A DNA stretch of 43,437 nt from Planctomycetota bacterium (GCA_013286045.1 JABDGM010000032.1:1-43437); one strand, 5' to 3'; shown: positions 10,101 to 19,552, numbered from the stretch's first letter. The notes: generated by a model not told the origin, from the sequence alone. Translations and numbers: made by a program.

Positions 10101-11237
10101 GACGGAAAGCATGTTTTGCTCGAGCCTAGCAACAAGGCGCCTGTACTGATTCTGGCAAATGACTCCTTTACGTCTCCGATCGAAAATGTTTCAGTTGGCG
10201 ACAGTCTGTCCTGGGAAATTGAAAGTGCGCGCTCGTCTTCGAGCCCGATGCGGTCGCAAAACGAGAGTGTGAACGATGGGCCGTCCGTAAAGGGTGGCGA
10301 CGGTGACGCGAAGGTCCGCAATGGGATGCCGGAGAATGTATTCGAACGTCTTTGCGCGCAGTACGGTAAGCCGACAACATCAGCACGCGACCATACCGGA
10401 GGCCGGTTGGTGACCGGCGGGGACGACTCGACGTTGCGATTTTGGGATACTCACTCGTGGCGTGAAGTGGCCACGTTCCGAATGGATCAGGCGATCACAT
10501 CGTGTGAGTTTACGGCGGATGATTCGCGGCTCATTATTTTGTTCGAGGATGGCGGCGGGGAGATATGGGACACCCGCGATGCCGCGGCCCGACGACAAGA
10601 GCGGAACCGATTGATCGTGGAACGGACTGCAGCTCAAGGCTGGGCGACGCATTATATTGATGACCTGTTCGCGACTCAGTCCAAGAATCATCAGTGGATG
10701 AGCGCCGACGAGTTAAAGAACTCGATCTCGGCCGACGGTAATTTGGAATGGCCAAAACGTGTCGCGGCAGTCGACGAACTGCAACGACGCGTCAGCGCAC
10801 TCTTTGATGAGAAGGTAGAGGCCCGAAAATCGATCTACAAGCCGGATGCGCCGGAGGCCGAGGTTCAGGCTACGCTTCTGAAAGTTGAAAGGATTGCTGG
10901 CCTGGTGCCGGAAAACGAGAATTTGAAACAGTTGGGCGGTGCCCAGTATCGCGCCGGTCTCTACAAAGAGGCACTCCAAACGTTGGACCTTGCTGCAGAT
11001 CCGTTGTCGCAATGGGCCCCACTTTTCAAAGCGATGAGCAATTACAAACTCGGCGACAAGGAGGCGGCGAAGAGATACCTGGCCGAAGCCAAGGCGCTCC
11101 GCGAGCAATGGGGACTTACTTTTGAATCGCACGCCGTGTTATTCGACGAGGCGGAGGCGATGATCGAGCCGGTGACAAAGGCGTCTTCAGCCGCCAAAGA
11201 CTTGAAGCAGGACTCGAAAAAAAGGAAGGGGCCGTAG
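7182..11237 (+). CDS. Membrane Ser/Thr protein kinase with WD40-repeat sensor region
   Basis: From the ATG at 7182 this is 1351 residues; an in-frame GTG at 7053, overlapping the sigma-factor gene, would add 43 unremarkable residues. The kinase domain spans ~45-320: glycine loop GGGGMG (52-57), Lys75, Glu93, catalytic HRD (166-168) with Asn173, DFG (190-192) and MSPEQA at 221-226. One membrane helix follows at ~365-388. Residues ~540-1170 hold degenerate WD40 repeats (repeated FSPDG and LWD-like endings), and the C-terminal ~100 residues look like TPR helices. The kinase should be cytoplasmic with the WD40 part outside. A run of nine A (8457-8465) lies ~60 residues after the membrane helix, so slippage there would yield a kinase lacking the sensor part. 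Probably co-transcribed with the sigma factor. Confidence 0.93.
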   Translation: MSSEPTEPSEPSTGATDAATKHYEAEIVARARAVLYEPPEAIGPYRIFERIGGGGMGDVYRAEQREGVRRPVAIKLIRPGFDTRQVVTRFEAERQALAMMHHPHIAQVYAAGNDETGRPYFVMEYVPGKPVTHFADENKLTVRQRLELFLQICSAITHAHTKLIIHRDIKSSNVLAYFDDEKQPVVKVIDFGVAKALSGKSLSDATLYTAHGEVLGTYDSMSPEQAAGSSDIDTRTDVYSLGVLLYELLAGAKPFDYARVAEHEIRRIIREVEPPPPSTRLSSLGEAGSQIAAARRSQLDTLTKELGGELEWIPLMAMRKERDRRYESPAALAADVERYIAEEPLEAGPESLGYRIRKFTAKHRLPIAVAMVLATALGLGFLGTTTQMVRAKHAESEASEQRDQLKAQTEKSIDILKGVVFPEDPKKKGETLTKSFFGPDDSDEAWTFILKREHDGRDDFRVYRGSAETEEFDFDKADYKSPKAPVNPSVALGALAYSVDRMMRDIATEKEKAQMEAYVADLSAAQSALASNNLAEARERLEACPQSRRGWEWGFLGRRAENIAGTLPVGYSVEEFTPDGKQMVVYARDGTVQWRDAVGNPIGEALEAGTDVYAKLITDGQQLATASTDGIIGLWDRSGRAVHPPIDTGERWKDITFSPDGTLISTIASADKGVKESTLSLWNLKGQRVAGPTKIHSELKARFSKDGKRLITVWLQRLDVQIFDLDLRPISKQIARVFDAEKQASATTSFGPDNARLLSLINQDATLTGVDGRAIATLGGKDEKWSGAEFSPDGRFVLTYSDETRSGTLWDKDGKKIGDPMRWGDKAASFDSANSEIKTGSDAFKFSGDGAKLIFLNRTNGKLAIRDLRAGSTTEVSCPGHNRFILSADNTRILTWSAEFARAWDMSGQPTSDLMRVGVGGYADPQFSPDDSLIVNAMAGPDGATEFGLWDASGKLIGCLREASLEYTPKFAPDGKHVLLEPSNKAPVLILANDSFTSPIENVSVGDSLSWEIESARSSSSPMRSQNESVNDGPSVKGGDGDAKVRNGMPENVFERLCAQYGKPTTSARDHTGGRLVTGGDDSTLRFWDTHSWREVATFRMDQAITSCEFTADDSRLIILFEDGGGEIWDTRDAAARRQERNRLIVERTAAQGWATHYIDDLFATQSKNHQWMSADELKNSISADGNLEWPKRVAAVDELQRRVSALFDEKVEARKSIYKPDAPEAEVQATLLKVERIAGLVPENENLKQLGGAQYRAGLYKEALQTLDLAADPLSQWAPLFKAMSNYKLGDKEAAKRYLAEAKALREQWGLTFESHAVLFDEAEAMIEPVTKASSAAKDLKQDSKKRKGP

Positions 11238-11531
11238 TCTGCCGATTGAATGCTTCCTTCGATGTAGAGGGGAGGCCCAACCGAAGAATGGCTGCTTTGA
11301 GCCGACGAACCGTGGGCGTCTGTCGCAATAATAACTCCAGTTAGCAATGCTTCTGGAATCCCTGCCAGAGATCGCGCTTAGTTCGTCTGGTTGCCGCAAA
11401 AATCTTTTCATTTCATGACAGAACCCACGGGGTATGGCGTTATTAGGTTGTAGCGGCCGGGGACTTGGTTCTAAACCGCCGGAACAACACTCTTTTTCAC
11501 CGGTGGTTGCCGGCCAAATGGAGATAACGCG

Positions 11532-12302
11532 ATGCACGCTGCGAACCGGATGTTGGGACTGACAGCAATAATGACGGTTTGCGGAAGTTGCGGATGGGTC
11601 GAGGCGCAGGCCATCGTTAATAAGGGGGCAAAGCCATCCCCGACGCCGCCCGGGGTGGCGCGGCAGCCGCAGCTGAATGTCGGATCGGGAAATGGGGGCG
11701 GAAAGGCTCTCGCGAATAAGAAACGTTTGTCGCTGAGTCAGGAGACGCCAGATCGCGCGAAGCCGCATGTGAAGGAAGAAGAGCAGCGCCATGGGCAACA
11801 TCACAAGAAGCACAAGGATGAGTCCGAAGAAGCGCTACTTGAGCATGTAAAACTCAAGCATGAGGGACATCGGCGGCACATGGAATTAGTGGGCGGGACC
11901 CGTGTAGTCGGTGAGGAATTAGTTGGCGGGAGTCGTGTAGTTGGTGACGAAGAAGTTGTCGTTGTCGGGCGCAAGTATTTCGCGCCGGATTCTGTATGGG
12001 TTGGCACGCGGGAGAACGGAAATAACCAATGGGCGGTGCGGTTATCCGTCAATAAGTTCGACGGGAACTCGTTTAAGGGAGTTCTCAGCCAGCGATCCGT
12101 ATCCGGCGAATTGGAGCGGCAGAAAGTGGAAGGCGAAGTTGACGGCGACACGATCGCATTTAGCACATGCGGCGTGCTGGAAGGGACAAGGCAGCCGCTC
12201 AGCTTTGACGGGTCCTTTTCGGACGACGAAATGCGGATCGAAGTTTCGGGCCGCGGTAGGAAGGGCGAAGACTTGGGGACAATGATTCTCGTGCGAGAAT
12301 GA
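11532..12302 (+). CDS. Secreted protein of unknown function with charged spacer and short tandem repeat
   Basis: 256 residues. Residues 1-26 look like a signal peptide ending near VEAQA. Residues ~70-120 are rich in His, Lys and Glu (KEEEQRHGQHHKKHKDE), which might bind metal or form a helix. Two tandem copies of an 11-residue unit follow (ELVGGTRVVGE, ELVGGSRVVGD, about 115-137). The last ~110 residues look like a small beta-barrel domain (VWVGTRENGNNQWAVRLSV ... GEVDGDTIAFSTCG). Family not recognised. It lies 294 bases after the kinase on the same strand and could be a target of that signalling unit, but this is only positional. A 14-base palindrome starts at its stop codon (12301-12314). 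Confidence 0.75.
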   Translation: MHAANRMLGLTAIMTVCGSCGWVEAQAIVNKGAKPSPTPPGVARQPQLNVGSGNGGGKALANKKRLSLSQETPDRAKPHVKEEEQRHGQHHKKHKDESEEALLEHVKLKHEGHRRHMELVGGTRVVGEELVGGSRVVGDEEVVVVGRKYFAPDSVWVGTRENGNNQWAVRLSVNKFDGNSFKGVLSQRSVSGELERQKVEGEVDGDTIAFSTCGVLEGTRQPLSFDGSFSDDEMRIEVSGRGRKGEDLGTMILVRE

Positions 12303-12484
12303 TCGCATGCGATCCTTCGATGACGGGCGGACCGTGGTGGAGCGCTAAACCACGTTACCAATAACTATCTACCCCAGTCGGAACTTAAATTCTTCGAACT
12401 GTTCGACGTACTTTTCGCACAAGGCGGGAACGGCCTTGGCCTAGTGCCGCGACGCAGGGCGCAGAGAAAGTTGCCGCGAATTTG

Positions 12485-15400
12485 TTATAATAACGCAGCT
12501 TGGTCAATCTCGCTAAAAAATTCGTCATAAAGGGCGATGTCGTCGGGTGAAGCAGTTGAGGCGTGGCCAGCCGGAGTATCTGCATTTACGCTGCGCAATA
12601 TACGGTCCTGCGAATCGGCGAACGCAGCGTCTTGCTCGCCGAAATCGCTTACATGGATGAGCATAGCCGACTTGCCGTTGCGCGATTCCAGCCATGCCAT
12701 CATTGCAATGTCCCGTTGCAACTGGTCGCACTGGCTGATTGCTGTCGACGCAAGGGCCTTCCAGCTTTGTCCCTCTATTTGGTTTTTGCCGAAGCGATCG
12801 GCACTCTCGGCAGTGTCGAGCAAATCACTGCCTGGCCCCGAGTCGATAATAGACGTCAAACTGTAACTTCCTATGGATAAGCGGTAGCCCGAAACCTCGA
12901 CAAAATAAGTTCCGCTCGAAGGCGCCACCCACGAAATCAACGAAGCGCTTCCTCCTCCCGTATCGTCGTTGAAAGCCAGCTGAGTGACACCGTCCGTGTC
13001 GTACAGCCGCAGAATCGAATCCGGCAATGTGCCAAGAGAAGTTGCGAACTCGTAATGAGTGCCTGCGACCGCGGTAAAAGAATACCAATCAACGTCCCCA
13101 GCGAAGTCCAGCGATTGGGTGACGACGCCAGGCACTACGAGCGGTGTTGCCGTCCCGTGGTAATTTCCAACATCGTCGGCCGGTGGTTGCGTGATCGACA
13201 AGCCGTAACTGCCCGTCCCACTGAAATCATCCGTGCTGATGACAACGTAGTAAGTCCCATCCGTGAGGGCTGTCCACAGAATGGCCGAACCTTCGTCATG
13301 ATTGGGATTGTCGTCAACATAAAGCGTAGTGTTGCCATCCTTATCGACAACTGTTACTACCACTTCTTCGACCGTACCCGGAACCGTCCTTAGCAAGTAG
13401 GAAGTTCCGGCCGTTGCTGCAAAAGAAAACCAGTCATGGTCGAGCGGAGTTTTTAGGGTTCCGTTGATCCCGGCGGGGACTGGCAATGCAGTGGCCGTCG
13501 CCGCGCTGTCCCCACCGTCAGTCAACGGCATCGAAGCAGACAAGCTGTATGTTCCATGTCCGCCGCCGGCACCGCCTACTTCGATGAAGTACGACCCTGC
13601 GGAAGGCGCCGTCCAATTGATCAACGCCCCTTCGCCTAGCGTGGTGCTAGTACCAATCGCCAGCTCGGTTTCTCCATCGGAACCAATTATTCTCAACACC
13701 GATCCGCCGAGCGTTCCAAGCTCGGTCTTGAATACATACGTTGCGCCTTCGGAAGGATCGAATTGAAACCAGTCGACATCATCCGGAACTTCGATGTTGC
13801 CGCCTGCGGGAATATCCAATACGAGCTGTGAGGCAGCAACGGTAGACTGTCCGTGGTCGTCGCTGTATCGACCGAATTCTGATCTCCACACGGCGTAATC
13901 ATTTTCGTCAATCTTCCCGTCGCCATTGCCGTCTGCAGCAGTATACGGCAGTAACCCGCTCGCGCCGGCCATGTGTCGCCAGAGCACATAATCCGCGATG
14001 TCAACTTCGCCATTCCGGTCATAGTCCGCGGCTGGATTGACGGTGAATGAGATCGATGCTGCTGCCTCATCTCGATAATCGGTCACGACGGCGGAAGCTC
14101 GAAAGACGCCACTGAAAGCATACGTGTGCGATGCCGAGAACGTTCGTTGGCCGCCTTGGAGCGTAACATAATCGACAAGCGATCCGTCGCCCCAATTTAT
14201 TGAGACTAAGTGATTTTCCAGAGTTGATGGATCTTCAAACGTGCCATTAAGAGTCGCCAGTTTGCCATCAAGCAACGGGCCGCTATCGAAGTGCAACTCA
14301 TCATCATTAATCGAAGGAGGTGTGTTTGTGACGGTCGTCCAACTGTGCGCGATCGCCGCATGGCCCGCATCATCGATAATCGCGGAAATGGCAAAATCGC
14401 CAGCCTCAAGGTAGGTATGACTTCCTGCCACAAAAAAACCGCCGAAGCCGTCGGGTTTAACTGTCGTCGCTGGTGACGTCGATCCATCACCCCAATCGAT
14501 GGTGACTGTGTAGTCAGTCGCTACCGCGTTCGTATTCGGGTCGGAAAACTGAGCAAGGACCCCGAAGAATATTGGGATGCCTTCCTGACTCGAGAACGAG
14601 CCACCGTGGACCGAAGTGAGTGGCGCATTCGTAATGTTATAGTTGATGATCAAGTTACTGCCGCTGACACTCGCGAAGTCCGGCGCACCATCCCTATCAA
14701 AGTCGGCAAGCGCGTAGGTTCCCCATGCGAATGACCCTCCGTCGAATGGAAAAGTCAGGGGCGCCTCGAAGCCGCCGCCGAGCTTGCCTCTAAAAAGCTG
14801 TATGAACTGGCCATTGGCGACACTGAAGTCGAGCCTCCCATCTAGATTCGTGTCCCCTACGGCAAATCGATCGCCAACGGCTTCATAAAACACCGCCGGC
14901 TTAAATGTCCCGTCACCGTTACCAAGATATATCCCAATACGATTCTGCGACGAAAAGACATCGCCGACCATCAGATCAATGAGCCCATCTCCGTCGACAT
15001 CTTTTGAGACGATTTGATCCGCAAACGGCACGTTTGCAATCGAATTGATTTGCGTAAATGTACCATTCGCATTGCCTTGAAAAACGTACAAAGTTGTTCC
15101 GACATACAACACTAAATCGTCGCGGGTGTCCTGGTTGTAATCTCCAACTCCGACGGAATTCGAAAAGCCATCGTATAGCGGAAAACTTGGGGCCGGCGCA
15201 AAGCGGAAAGTTCCATCGCCATTCCCAAGCCATACCTGGATCGGATTGGCATCGAAAATCGTGGGGCTGTGCATTACCAAATCCGGAATGCCGTCGCCGT
15301 TAAAGTCTCCGTTGTACATCCTATCTGGAGCGAGGAAGCCAGAGACGTTTGGCGTAACAATGGCGGATGACGAGAAGATGCCAGTACCGTTTCCTAACAG

Positions 15401-17755
15401 CACGTCAATATTGCCGCCGAAGTCCACCGTAACGAGATCAAGGTGCTTGTCGTGGTTTACATCTGTCGCGATTAGAGAGTTCGGACGGAACCCCGTTGTG
15501 TAAATCGACGATGGAGCGAACGTCCGGTTTTTGCCATTCAATTGAACGCTGACCGAGCTGTTGTTGTAATTTGCCTCCGCGACATCCGGGAATCCGTCCT
15601 CGTCGAAATCTCCGATGACCATCGTGATTCCCGAGCGGCCAATCGGATAGGATGCTGCTGGGGCGAAGCCCGCGATTTCTGGAGTTCCCGTCACTACCAC
15701 ATTGAAGGATTTGCTCGCCGTATTTCCGACGGAATTCGTGGCTGTCACAAGAACATTCGTTGTGCCAACGGGAAATACGGACCCGCTTGGGTGATCAATC
15801 GTAACAATAGGGTTCTCATCGAATTCGTCCCAGACGGACACTGCAAAATCGACTATTGCTCCATCTGACCGGTCTTGCTCAACGACAACATTGCCAATCG
15901 GCGCCGTGATGGTCGGCAGCGTCCCGTCAATCGATGCAATGGCAGCACCAACGGTAGACTCGCCATTTACTCCATTGATGGTAGTGACAACGTTGTGCGG
16001 GCCACCCGTCGCATAAAGATGACTGCCCGTTACTGTGTATTCGAAGTCGCCGTCGTAGGCAATCGTGCCGGTGCTGATCGACCCATCACCCCAGTCTATC
16101 GAGGCAGAATAAGCGCTCTCCGGAAGATTTCGATCATCACTAAAACTGGCCACCACTCCACTTGCCGGATTTGACAAGCTGCCAGTCAGGCTCATCGGAT
16201 TGATGGAATCGAGACCAAGGCCTGTGTACAGGTTGGGATCCACCTGTCCGCCACCGAACGCAGTTCGCACTTTGGGCAATCGATCGGATGGCGGAATCCC
16301 GGTGACGTTCTGAATCCAGTTCTCCATCGGATCATAGGTAATCGAGGGGCCGTAATCGGCGTCCCCAAAAAAACTTGGCCCACCAGGGCCATGGGTGATT
16401 GCAACAATGTTGTAAACGCTAACACGCTCCAGTTGGCCGGTCGGGCCGACTTGCTTGCGAACTACGTATTGTACCCAAGGGCCACCCGAATCGCCGTGGC
16501 CCGCAGCTACTCCGAGATCGGAAAATAATATATCAACGTTCGGAGGTATGGGAGCGATTACATTCGTGCCCCAACGCTTAATACCCGGCTGGCCGCCCGG
16601 TGCGTTAGCGTCGAGATTGTCATGACGCCCGAAACCAACCAAGGTGATGGGTGAACCCGCGGCCGGATCTGTGCCGCCGTAAGTTAGATGGAGAGCAACA
16701 GCGTACGGCACGCTCGTGGTTAGGTGCAGCAAGGCGACGTCGTAAGGAGCGGTCTCGCTGGAACCATTAGGCAATGGTCCGTTAAGGTACACTGGGTTAA
16801 TGACGATTTGATCGACGAGGATCGGACTAAGCCCACGACCATCGTGCCCCGAACTGGAACTGTTTTGTTGAAAGCCACCTACGTAGAAAAATACTGATTG
16901 CCCGTAGCTGAATGCATCGGCTACGACATGCGCCGCCGTAATGACCCAAGACGAATCAGAGGTGTCTGGGCCTCCAAAAATGTCCATCGCACGCCCAATA
17001 AGAGCGCCGGTGCCTTCTGTGCCTGTGGATGTCTTAACGATTCCCACGGCCTTTGTGTAAGAAGTACTCAGCTCATTTGATGGATTGATTGTCCCGCTCT
17101 CGTTATAGAGGGCTACGTCTGCCAACGGCCCGCCTTCTTGATTTTCGCCTGCATTTAAATGCTCAAAGCCCAGCAGGTGCAGCGCCTCGTGCCCAATGAC
17201 GTCCTTGACCTCGCTTACAAATGCCGTACCCGTGTAGCCGGCGGCAGCGATCGACTCCGAGAAAACTAGTCCGCTATCGGCATGGTGCACGTTCCCGACA
17301 TCCACATCTTCCGCCAGCCCAAAGAAGCTGCCGAACGATGCGAACACCCTGTCGCTTCCGCCGACATAAATCGTAGAATACGCGCCAACCTTTGCCGGCA
17401 GTGCCGTGACGAATGAAACTCCGATCCGATTAAACAAACCATTCAGATCGAATGCAATCTGCGCGATGCTTTGCGATCTGTCCGCGCTGCTAACTATCGC
17501 AGACGACCCAAAAGAGGGAACGGAAAGGGTCGCATGAATCGGCCCGTTGTAGTCGACGTTCGTCGCGCCATCGAAATCGAGATAGAAAACTTGTCCCGTC
17601 AGCTTTGAGGCGTCACGATCGACGAGACGTAATTCCGGGAATGCTGCCAAAATCGGATCTAGGGGTCCAGCCTTAAGCAGGAGCTTCTCCTCAAGTATTT
17701 CATATCTCAGGATGCGCTTGCCCTGTTTTGGAGAATTTGTCCGCGAAAATCGCAT
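12485..17755 (-). CDS. Giant secreted multidomain protein: LEPR-XLL signal, metzincin and trypsin-like motifs, FG-GAP, dockerin, PPC domains
   Basis: 1756 residues from the ATG at 17755, which has GGGAG upstream. Order: LEPR-XLL-like signal YEILEEKLLLKAG (18-30); metzincin-type zinc motif HEALHLLGFEH with His189, Glu190, His193, His199; trypsin-like serine protease with His276 (TAAHVV), Asp339 (YDVALL) and Ser423 (GDSGGP); PKD-like domain (~530-600); HYR-like domain (~610-690); FG-GAP/VCBS calcium repeats (~700-1080); PKD-like domains (~1090-1240); dockerin-like pair (~1240-1300); three bacterial pre-peptidase C-terminal domains (~1325-1630). Both protease motifs look complete, an uncommon pairing in one chain. 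Likely a cell-surface or secreted protease/adhesin. No membrane anchor is seen at the C-terminus. Confidence 0.93.
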   Translation of the reverse strand: MRFSRTNSPKQGKRILRYEILEEKLLLKAGPLDPILAAFPELRLVDRDASKLTGQVFYLDFDGATNVDYNGPIHATLSVPSFGSSAIVSSADRSQSIAQIAFDLNGLFNRIGVSFVTALPAKVGAYSTIYVGGSDRVFASFGSFFGLAEDVDVGNVHHADSGLVFSESIAAAGYTGTAFVSEVKDVIGHEALHLLGFEHLNAGENQEGGPLADVALYNESGTINPSNELSTSYTKAVGIVKTSTGTEGTGALIGRAMDIFGGPDTSDSSWVITAAHVVADAFSYGQSVFFYVGGFQQNSSSSGHDGRGLSPILVDQIVINPVYLNGPLPNGSSETAPYDVALLHLTTSVPYAVALHLTYGGTDPAAGSPITLVGFGRHDNLDANAPGGQPGIKRWGTNVIAPIPPNVDILFSDLGVAAGHGDSGGPWVQYVVRKQVGPTGQLERVSVYNIVAITHGPGGPSFFGDADYGPSITYDPMENWIQNVTGIPPSDRLPKVRTAFGGGQVDPNLYTGLGLDSINPMSLTGSLSNPASGVVASFSDDRNLPESAYSASIDWGDGSISTGTIAYDGDFEYTVTGSHLYATGGPHNVVTTINGVNGESTVGAAIASIDGTLPTITAPIGNVVVEQDRSDGAIVDFAVSVWDEFDENPIVTIDHPSGSVFPVGTTNVLVTATNSVGNTASKSFNVVVTGTPEIAGFAPAASYPIGRSGITMVIGDFDEDGFPDVAEANYNNSSVSVQLNGKNRTFAPSSIYTTGFRPNSLIATDVNHDKHLDLVTVDFGGNIDVLLGNGTGIFSSSAIVTPNVSGFLAPDRMYNGDFNGDGIPDLVMHSPTIFDANPIQVWLGNGDGTFRFAPAPSFPLYDGFSNSVGVGDYNQDTRDDLVLYVGTTLYVFQGNANGTFTQINSIANVPFADQIVSKDVDGDGLIDLMVGDVFSSQNRIGIYLGNGDGTFKPAVFYEAVGDRFAVGDTNLDGRLDFSVANGQFIQLFRGKLGGGFEAPLTFPFDGGSFAWGTYALADFDRDGAPDFASVSGSNLIINYNITNAPLTSVHGGSFSSQEGIPIFFGVLAQFSDPNTNAVATDYTVTIDWGDGSTSPATTVKPDGFGGFFVAGSHTYLEAGDFAISAIIDDAGHAAIAHSWTTVTNTPPSINDDELHFDSGPLLDGKLATLNGTFEDPSTLENHLVSINWGDGSLVDYVTLQGGQRTFSASHTYAFSGVFRASAVVTDYRDEAAASISFTVNPAADYDRNGEVDIADYVLWRHMAGASGLLPYTAADGNGDGKIDENDYAVWRSEFGRYSDDHGQSTVAASQLVLDIPAGGNIEVPDDVDWFQFDPSEGATYVFKTELGTLGGSVLRIIGSDGETELAIGTSTTLGEGALINWTAPSAGSYFIEVGGAGGGHGTYSLSASMPLTDGGDSAATATALPVPAGINGTLKTPLDHDWFSFAATAGTSYLLRTVPGTVEEVVVTVVDKDGNTTLYVDDNPNHDEGSAILWTALTDGTYYVVISTDDFSGTGSYGLSITQPPADDVGNYHGTATPLVVPGVVTQSLDFAGDVDWYSFTAVAGTHYEFATSLGTLPDSILRLYDTDGVTQLAFNDDTGGGSASLISWVAPSSGTYFVEVSGYRLSIGSYSLTSIIDSGPGSDLLDTAESADRFGKNQIEGQSWKALASTAISQCDQLQRDIAMMAWLESRNGKSAMLIHVSDFGEQDAAFADSQDRILRSVNADTPAGHASTASPDDIALYDEFFSEIDQAALL

Positions 17756-17969
17756 CAAGGTACTCCCGTCGTTGAAATCAGCGGGGCAGCATAACTCCCC
17801 TATTGGGTGGAGTCAAGCAAATTGGGGCAGGCTCGCTGGCCTAGGGCCGACGGCAGAAGTCAACAAAGAATTGCTCGGGGTTTCGAGCTGCGGCGGGACT
17901 TCTTGGGCCGCAGAAGGCCTTTCTCAGTGACGTAGCCTGCGGCGATTCGTTACGTGGTAAAACCTATGC

Positions 17970-18941
17970 TCATTTACGCGGTGTAAGGGAATTTAGCAAC
18001 GTCGAGAGTCGCAGGCCAGCAGTTAGAATTCGCTTCCTAGCCAGCGCGCCGGCCGATTGGTAGTACGACGTTGGCAGATCGATCGGCGCCATTTTGTCGC
18101 CCGGCTTCGTTTGTCGAACGGCGTCAAGTATCGCATCTGTGTAAACGTCCGAAACACAAAGCGCGTGGCTTTCGTCAGCCCACTTCGCGGGATCCGTCTC
18201 GCTGGCCGCGGACTCCCAGATGTCGCCGAACTTGCTTTTGTCAGACAACTCGTTGGCCGCCTTGGAAACGTCGCGTAGATAGTGCTGCTTGCCGAGTAAG
18301 CCATCCCAAAGCGCGTGAAGCTCTTTTCCTTTTACCAGCGGTATCTCGTTTCCGCCTTTGTCGCCCTTGGGAAACTGGTTCACGGAGACGAGTTCGTTGC
18401 AGTGGAGCGGCTGGTGCAAATCGCCGACGAGATGGAGCAACCAGCATAAAGCGACCGCCTTTGCGTCGGGGCCAGCGTTGCTGTTGATCGTTTGGCGGGC
18501 GAAGTCTAAGGCCTGAACCGCATTGAGGTGCGTAGTCGGTGTGCCAGGCCGATAGGTCGTCGCTAAGTTGGGGTGGAACGTTCTCGCGAGCGCTTGCTCG
18601 TCGGACTTGTCGAGGTACAGCGGTACGCTAATATAGTGCCACTCGGGATGATCGAAGTCTTTAACCTTTCGAATCTCGTCCGGCCAGATGGCAGCTTGCA
18701 AGAATATCCAGTGATCTTCGGCCTCTTTGCTTCCGTCGAGCAACTTGTCGTCCATCTTGGACGCGAAGTCTCTGTCGAAGCGCGGATGGCGGCGTAAGAG
18801 CTCTACGACGCTCTGTCGCGTTTTCGGGTCGAGCTGACGCCAAGCAATCTCAGCAACGGTCTTATGACCGAGTGCGCTCCATGCGTGCGCCTTTAGGGCA
18901 AGCGATGTTAATGCTACAAGTACGGCGATCGTGCGAGACAT
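17970..18941 (-). CDS. Secreted S1/P1-type zinc nuclease
   Basis: 323 residues from the ATG at 18941; a GTG eight codons upstream is possible but has no usable ribosome-binding site. The signal peptide (1-20) is cut before Trp21, giving the WSALGH start expected because mature Trp1 and His6 bind the zinc cluster in this family. Other ligand motifs: HWIF and WHYIS, LLHLVGDLHQPLH (the His-x3-Asp and following His) and ELHALWDGLL (His and Asp). All expected ligand positions seem present, so it should be an active single-strand nuclease/3'-nucleotidase outside the cytoplasm, perhaps for scavenging phosphate or nucleosides. It lies downstream of the zinc-finger gene on the same strand. Confidence 0.92.
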   Translation of the reverse strand: MSRTIAVLVALTSLALKAHAWSALGHKTVAEIAWRQLDPKTRQSVVELLRRHPRFDRDFASKMDDKLLDGSKEAEDHWIFLQAAIWPDEIRKVKDFDHPEWHYISVPLYLDKSDEQALARTFHPNLATTYRPGTPTTHLNAVQALDFARQTINSNAGPDAKAVALCWLLHLVGDLHQPLHCNELVSVNQFPKGDKGGNEIPLVKGKELHALWDGLLGKQHYLRDVSKAANELSDKSKFGDIWESAASETDPAKWADESHALCVSDVYTDAILDAVRQTKPGDKMAPIDLPTSYYQSAGALARKRILTAGLRLSTLLNSLTPRK

Positions 18942-19042
18942 TCCTAACCACTTCCGCTGGCTCACCTTTTCGGATCAGCCTTGAGTATCGTGGACCAACG
19001 GAAGTTTCGCTATCGCTTTTGACACACCAACGAAAGGGCCTT

Positions 19043-19552
19043 CTATTCATCAGCACCCTGCCCAGCATTCTCTTCTGCGAGGAGAATAGCGACTAACGCA
19101 CAGTTTTGACAGACACGCACTAGTCGATCGGTGCTCAAAGCGTCGTCCGCTTCTAGCATGGGGCCCACATCATCCGAACATCGCCCACAAAATGAGCAGG
19201 CCTTAGCTTTGCGACCGCGTCGTGCAGCCAAGCTCGACAGATACCGAGCGGCGGCTCTCGCCTTTGCGTTGTCAGAATTGCGTAGTCTATGTGACGCGTC
19301 GGCTGTGCTAACTACGTGATGCCTGTTCTTACTGCGGTCGCCAACGTCGCCACTCTGTGTGGGCGGCCAGTCCGTCATCATTTCCGCCGTTAGGAATTCT
19401 GAGCCGGCGAACTCGCTCAGCTCAGCTTCGGCAATTACGTACTTGACGCGAGCGAATGGAACCTCGAATCGCTTTGCGATCCAATGTTCGCGACCAAAAG
19501 CGTTCGTAAGAAAAATTTGGTGCGAGTCTTTCGCGCGTGGCGGCACTGCCAT
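19043..19552 (-). CDS. Protein with ClpX-type C4 zinc finger at the C-terminus
   Basis: 169 residues. The C-terminal ~55 residues resemble the zinc-binding domain of ClpX: Cys119 and Cys122 (CSFCGRCSDDVGPM) and Cys148 and Cys151 (RVCQNCALVAILL), in the ClpX order, but with a longer middle spacing (25 residues against about 18). The AAA+ ATPase part is absent. The first ~60 residues may be a separate small domain and the middle is low-complexity. A standalone ClpX-like zinc finger could be an adaptor or an unrelated nucleic-acid or protein-binding module; function is unknown. It lies between the S1/P1 nuclease and the WYL regulator on the same strand. Confidence 0.7.
   Translation of the reverse strand: MAVPPRAKDSHQIFLTNAFGREHWIAKRFEVPFARVKYVIAEAELSEFAGSEFLTAEMMTDWPPTQSGDVGDRSKNRHHVVSTADASHRLRNSDNAKARAAARYLSSLAARRGRKAKACSFCGRCSDDVGPMLEADDALSTDRLVRVCQNCALVAILLAEENAGQGADE

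Noticed and set aside
12301-12314. Perfect 14-base palindrome GATCGCATGCGATC at the end of the secreted-protein gene
   Set aside because: No loop and no T-run, so not a terminator; a restriction-like or chance palindrome. Mentioned under the gene only.
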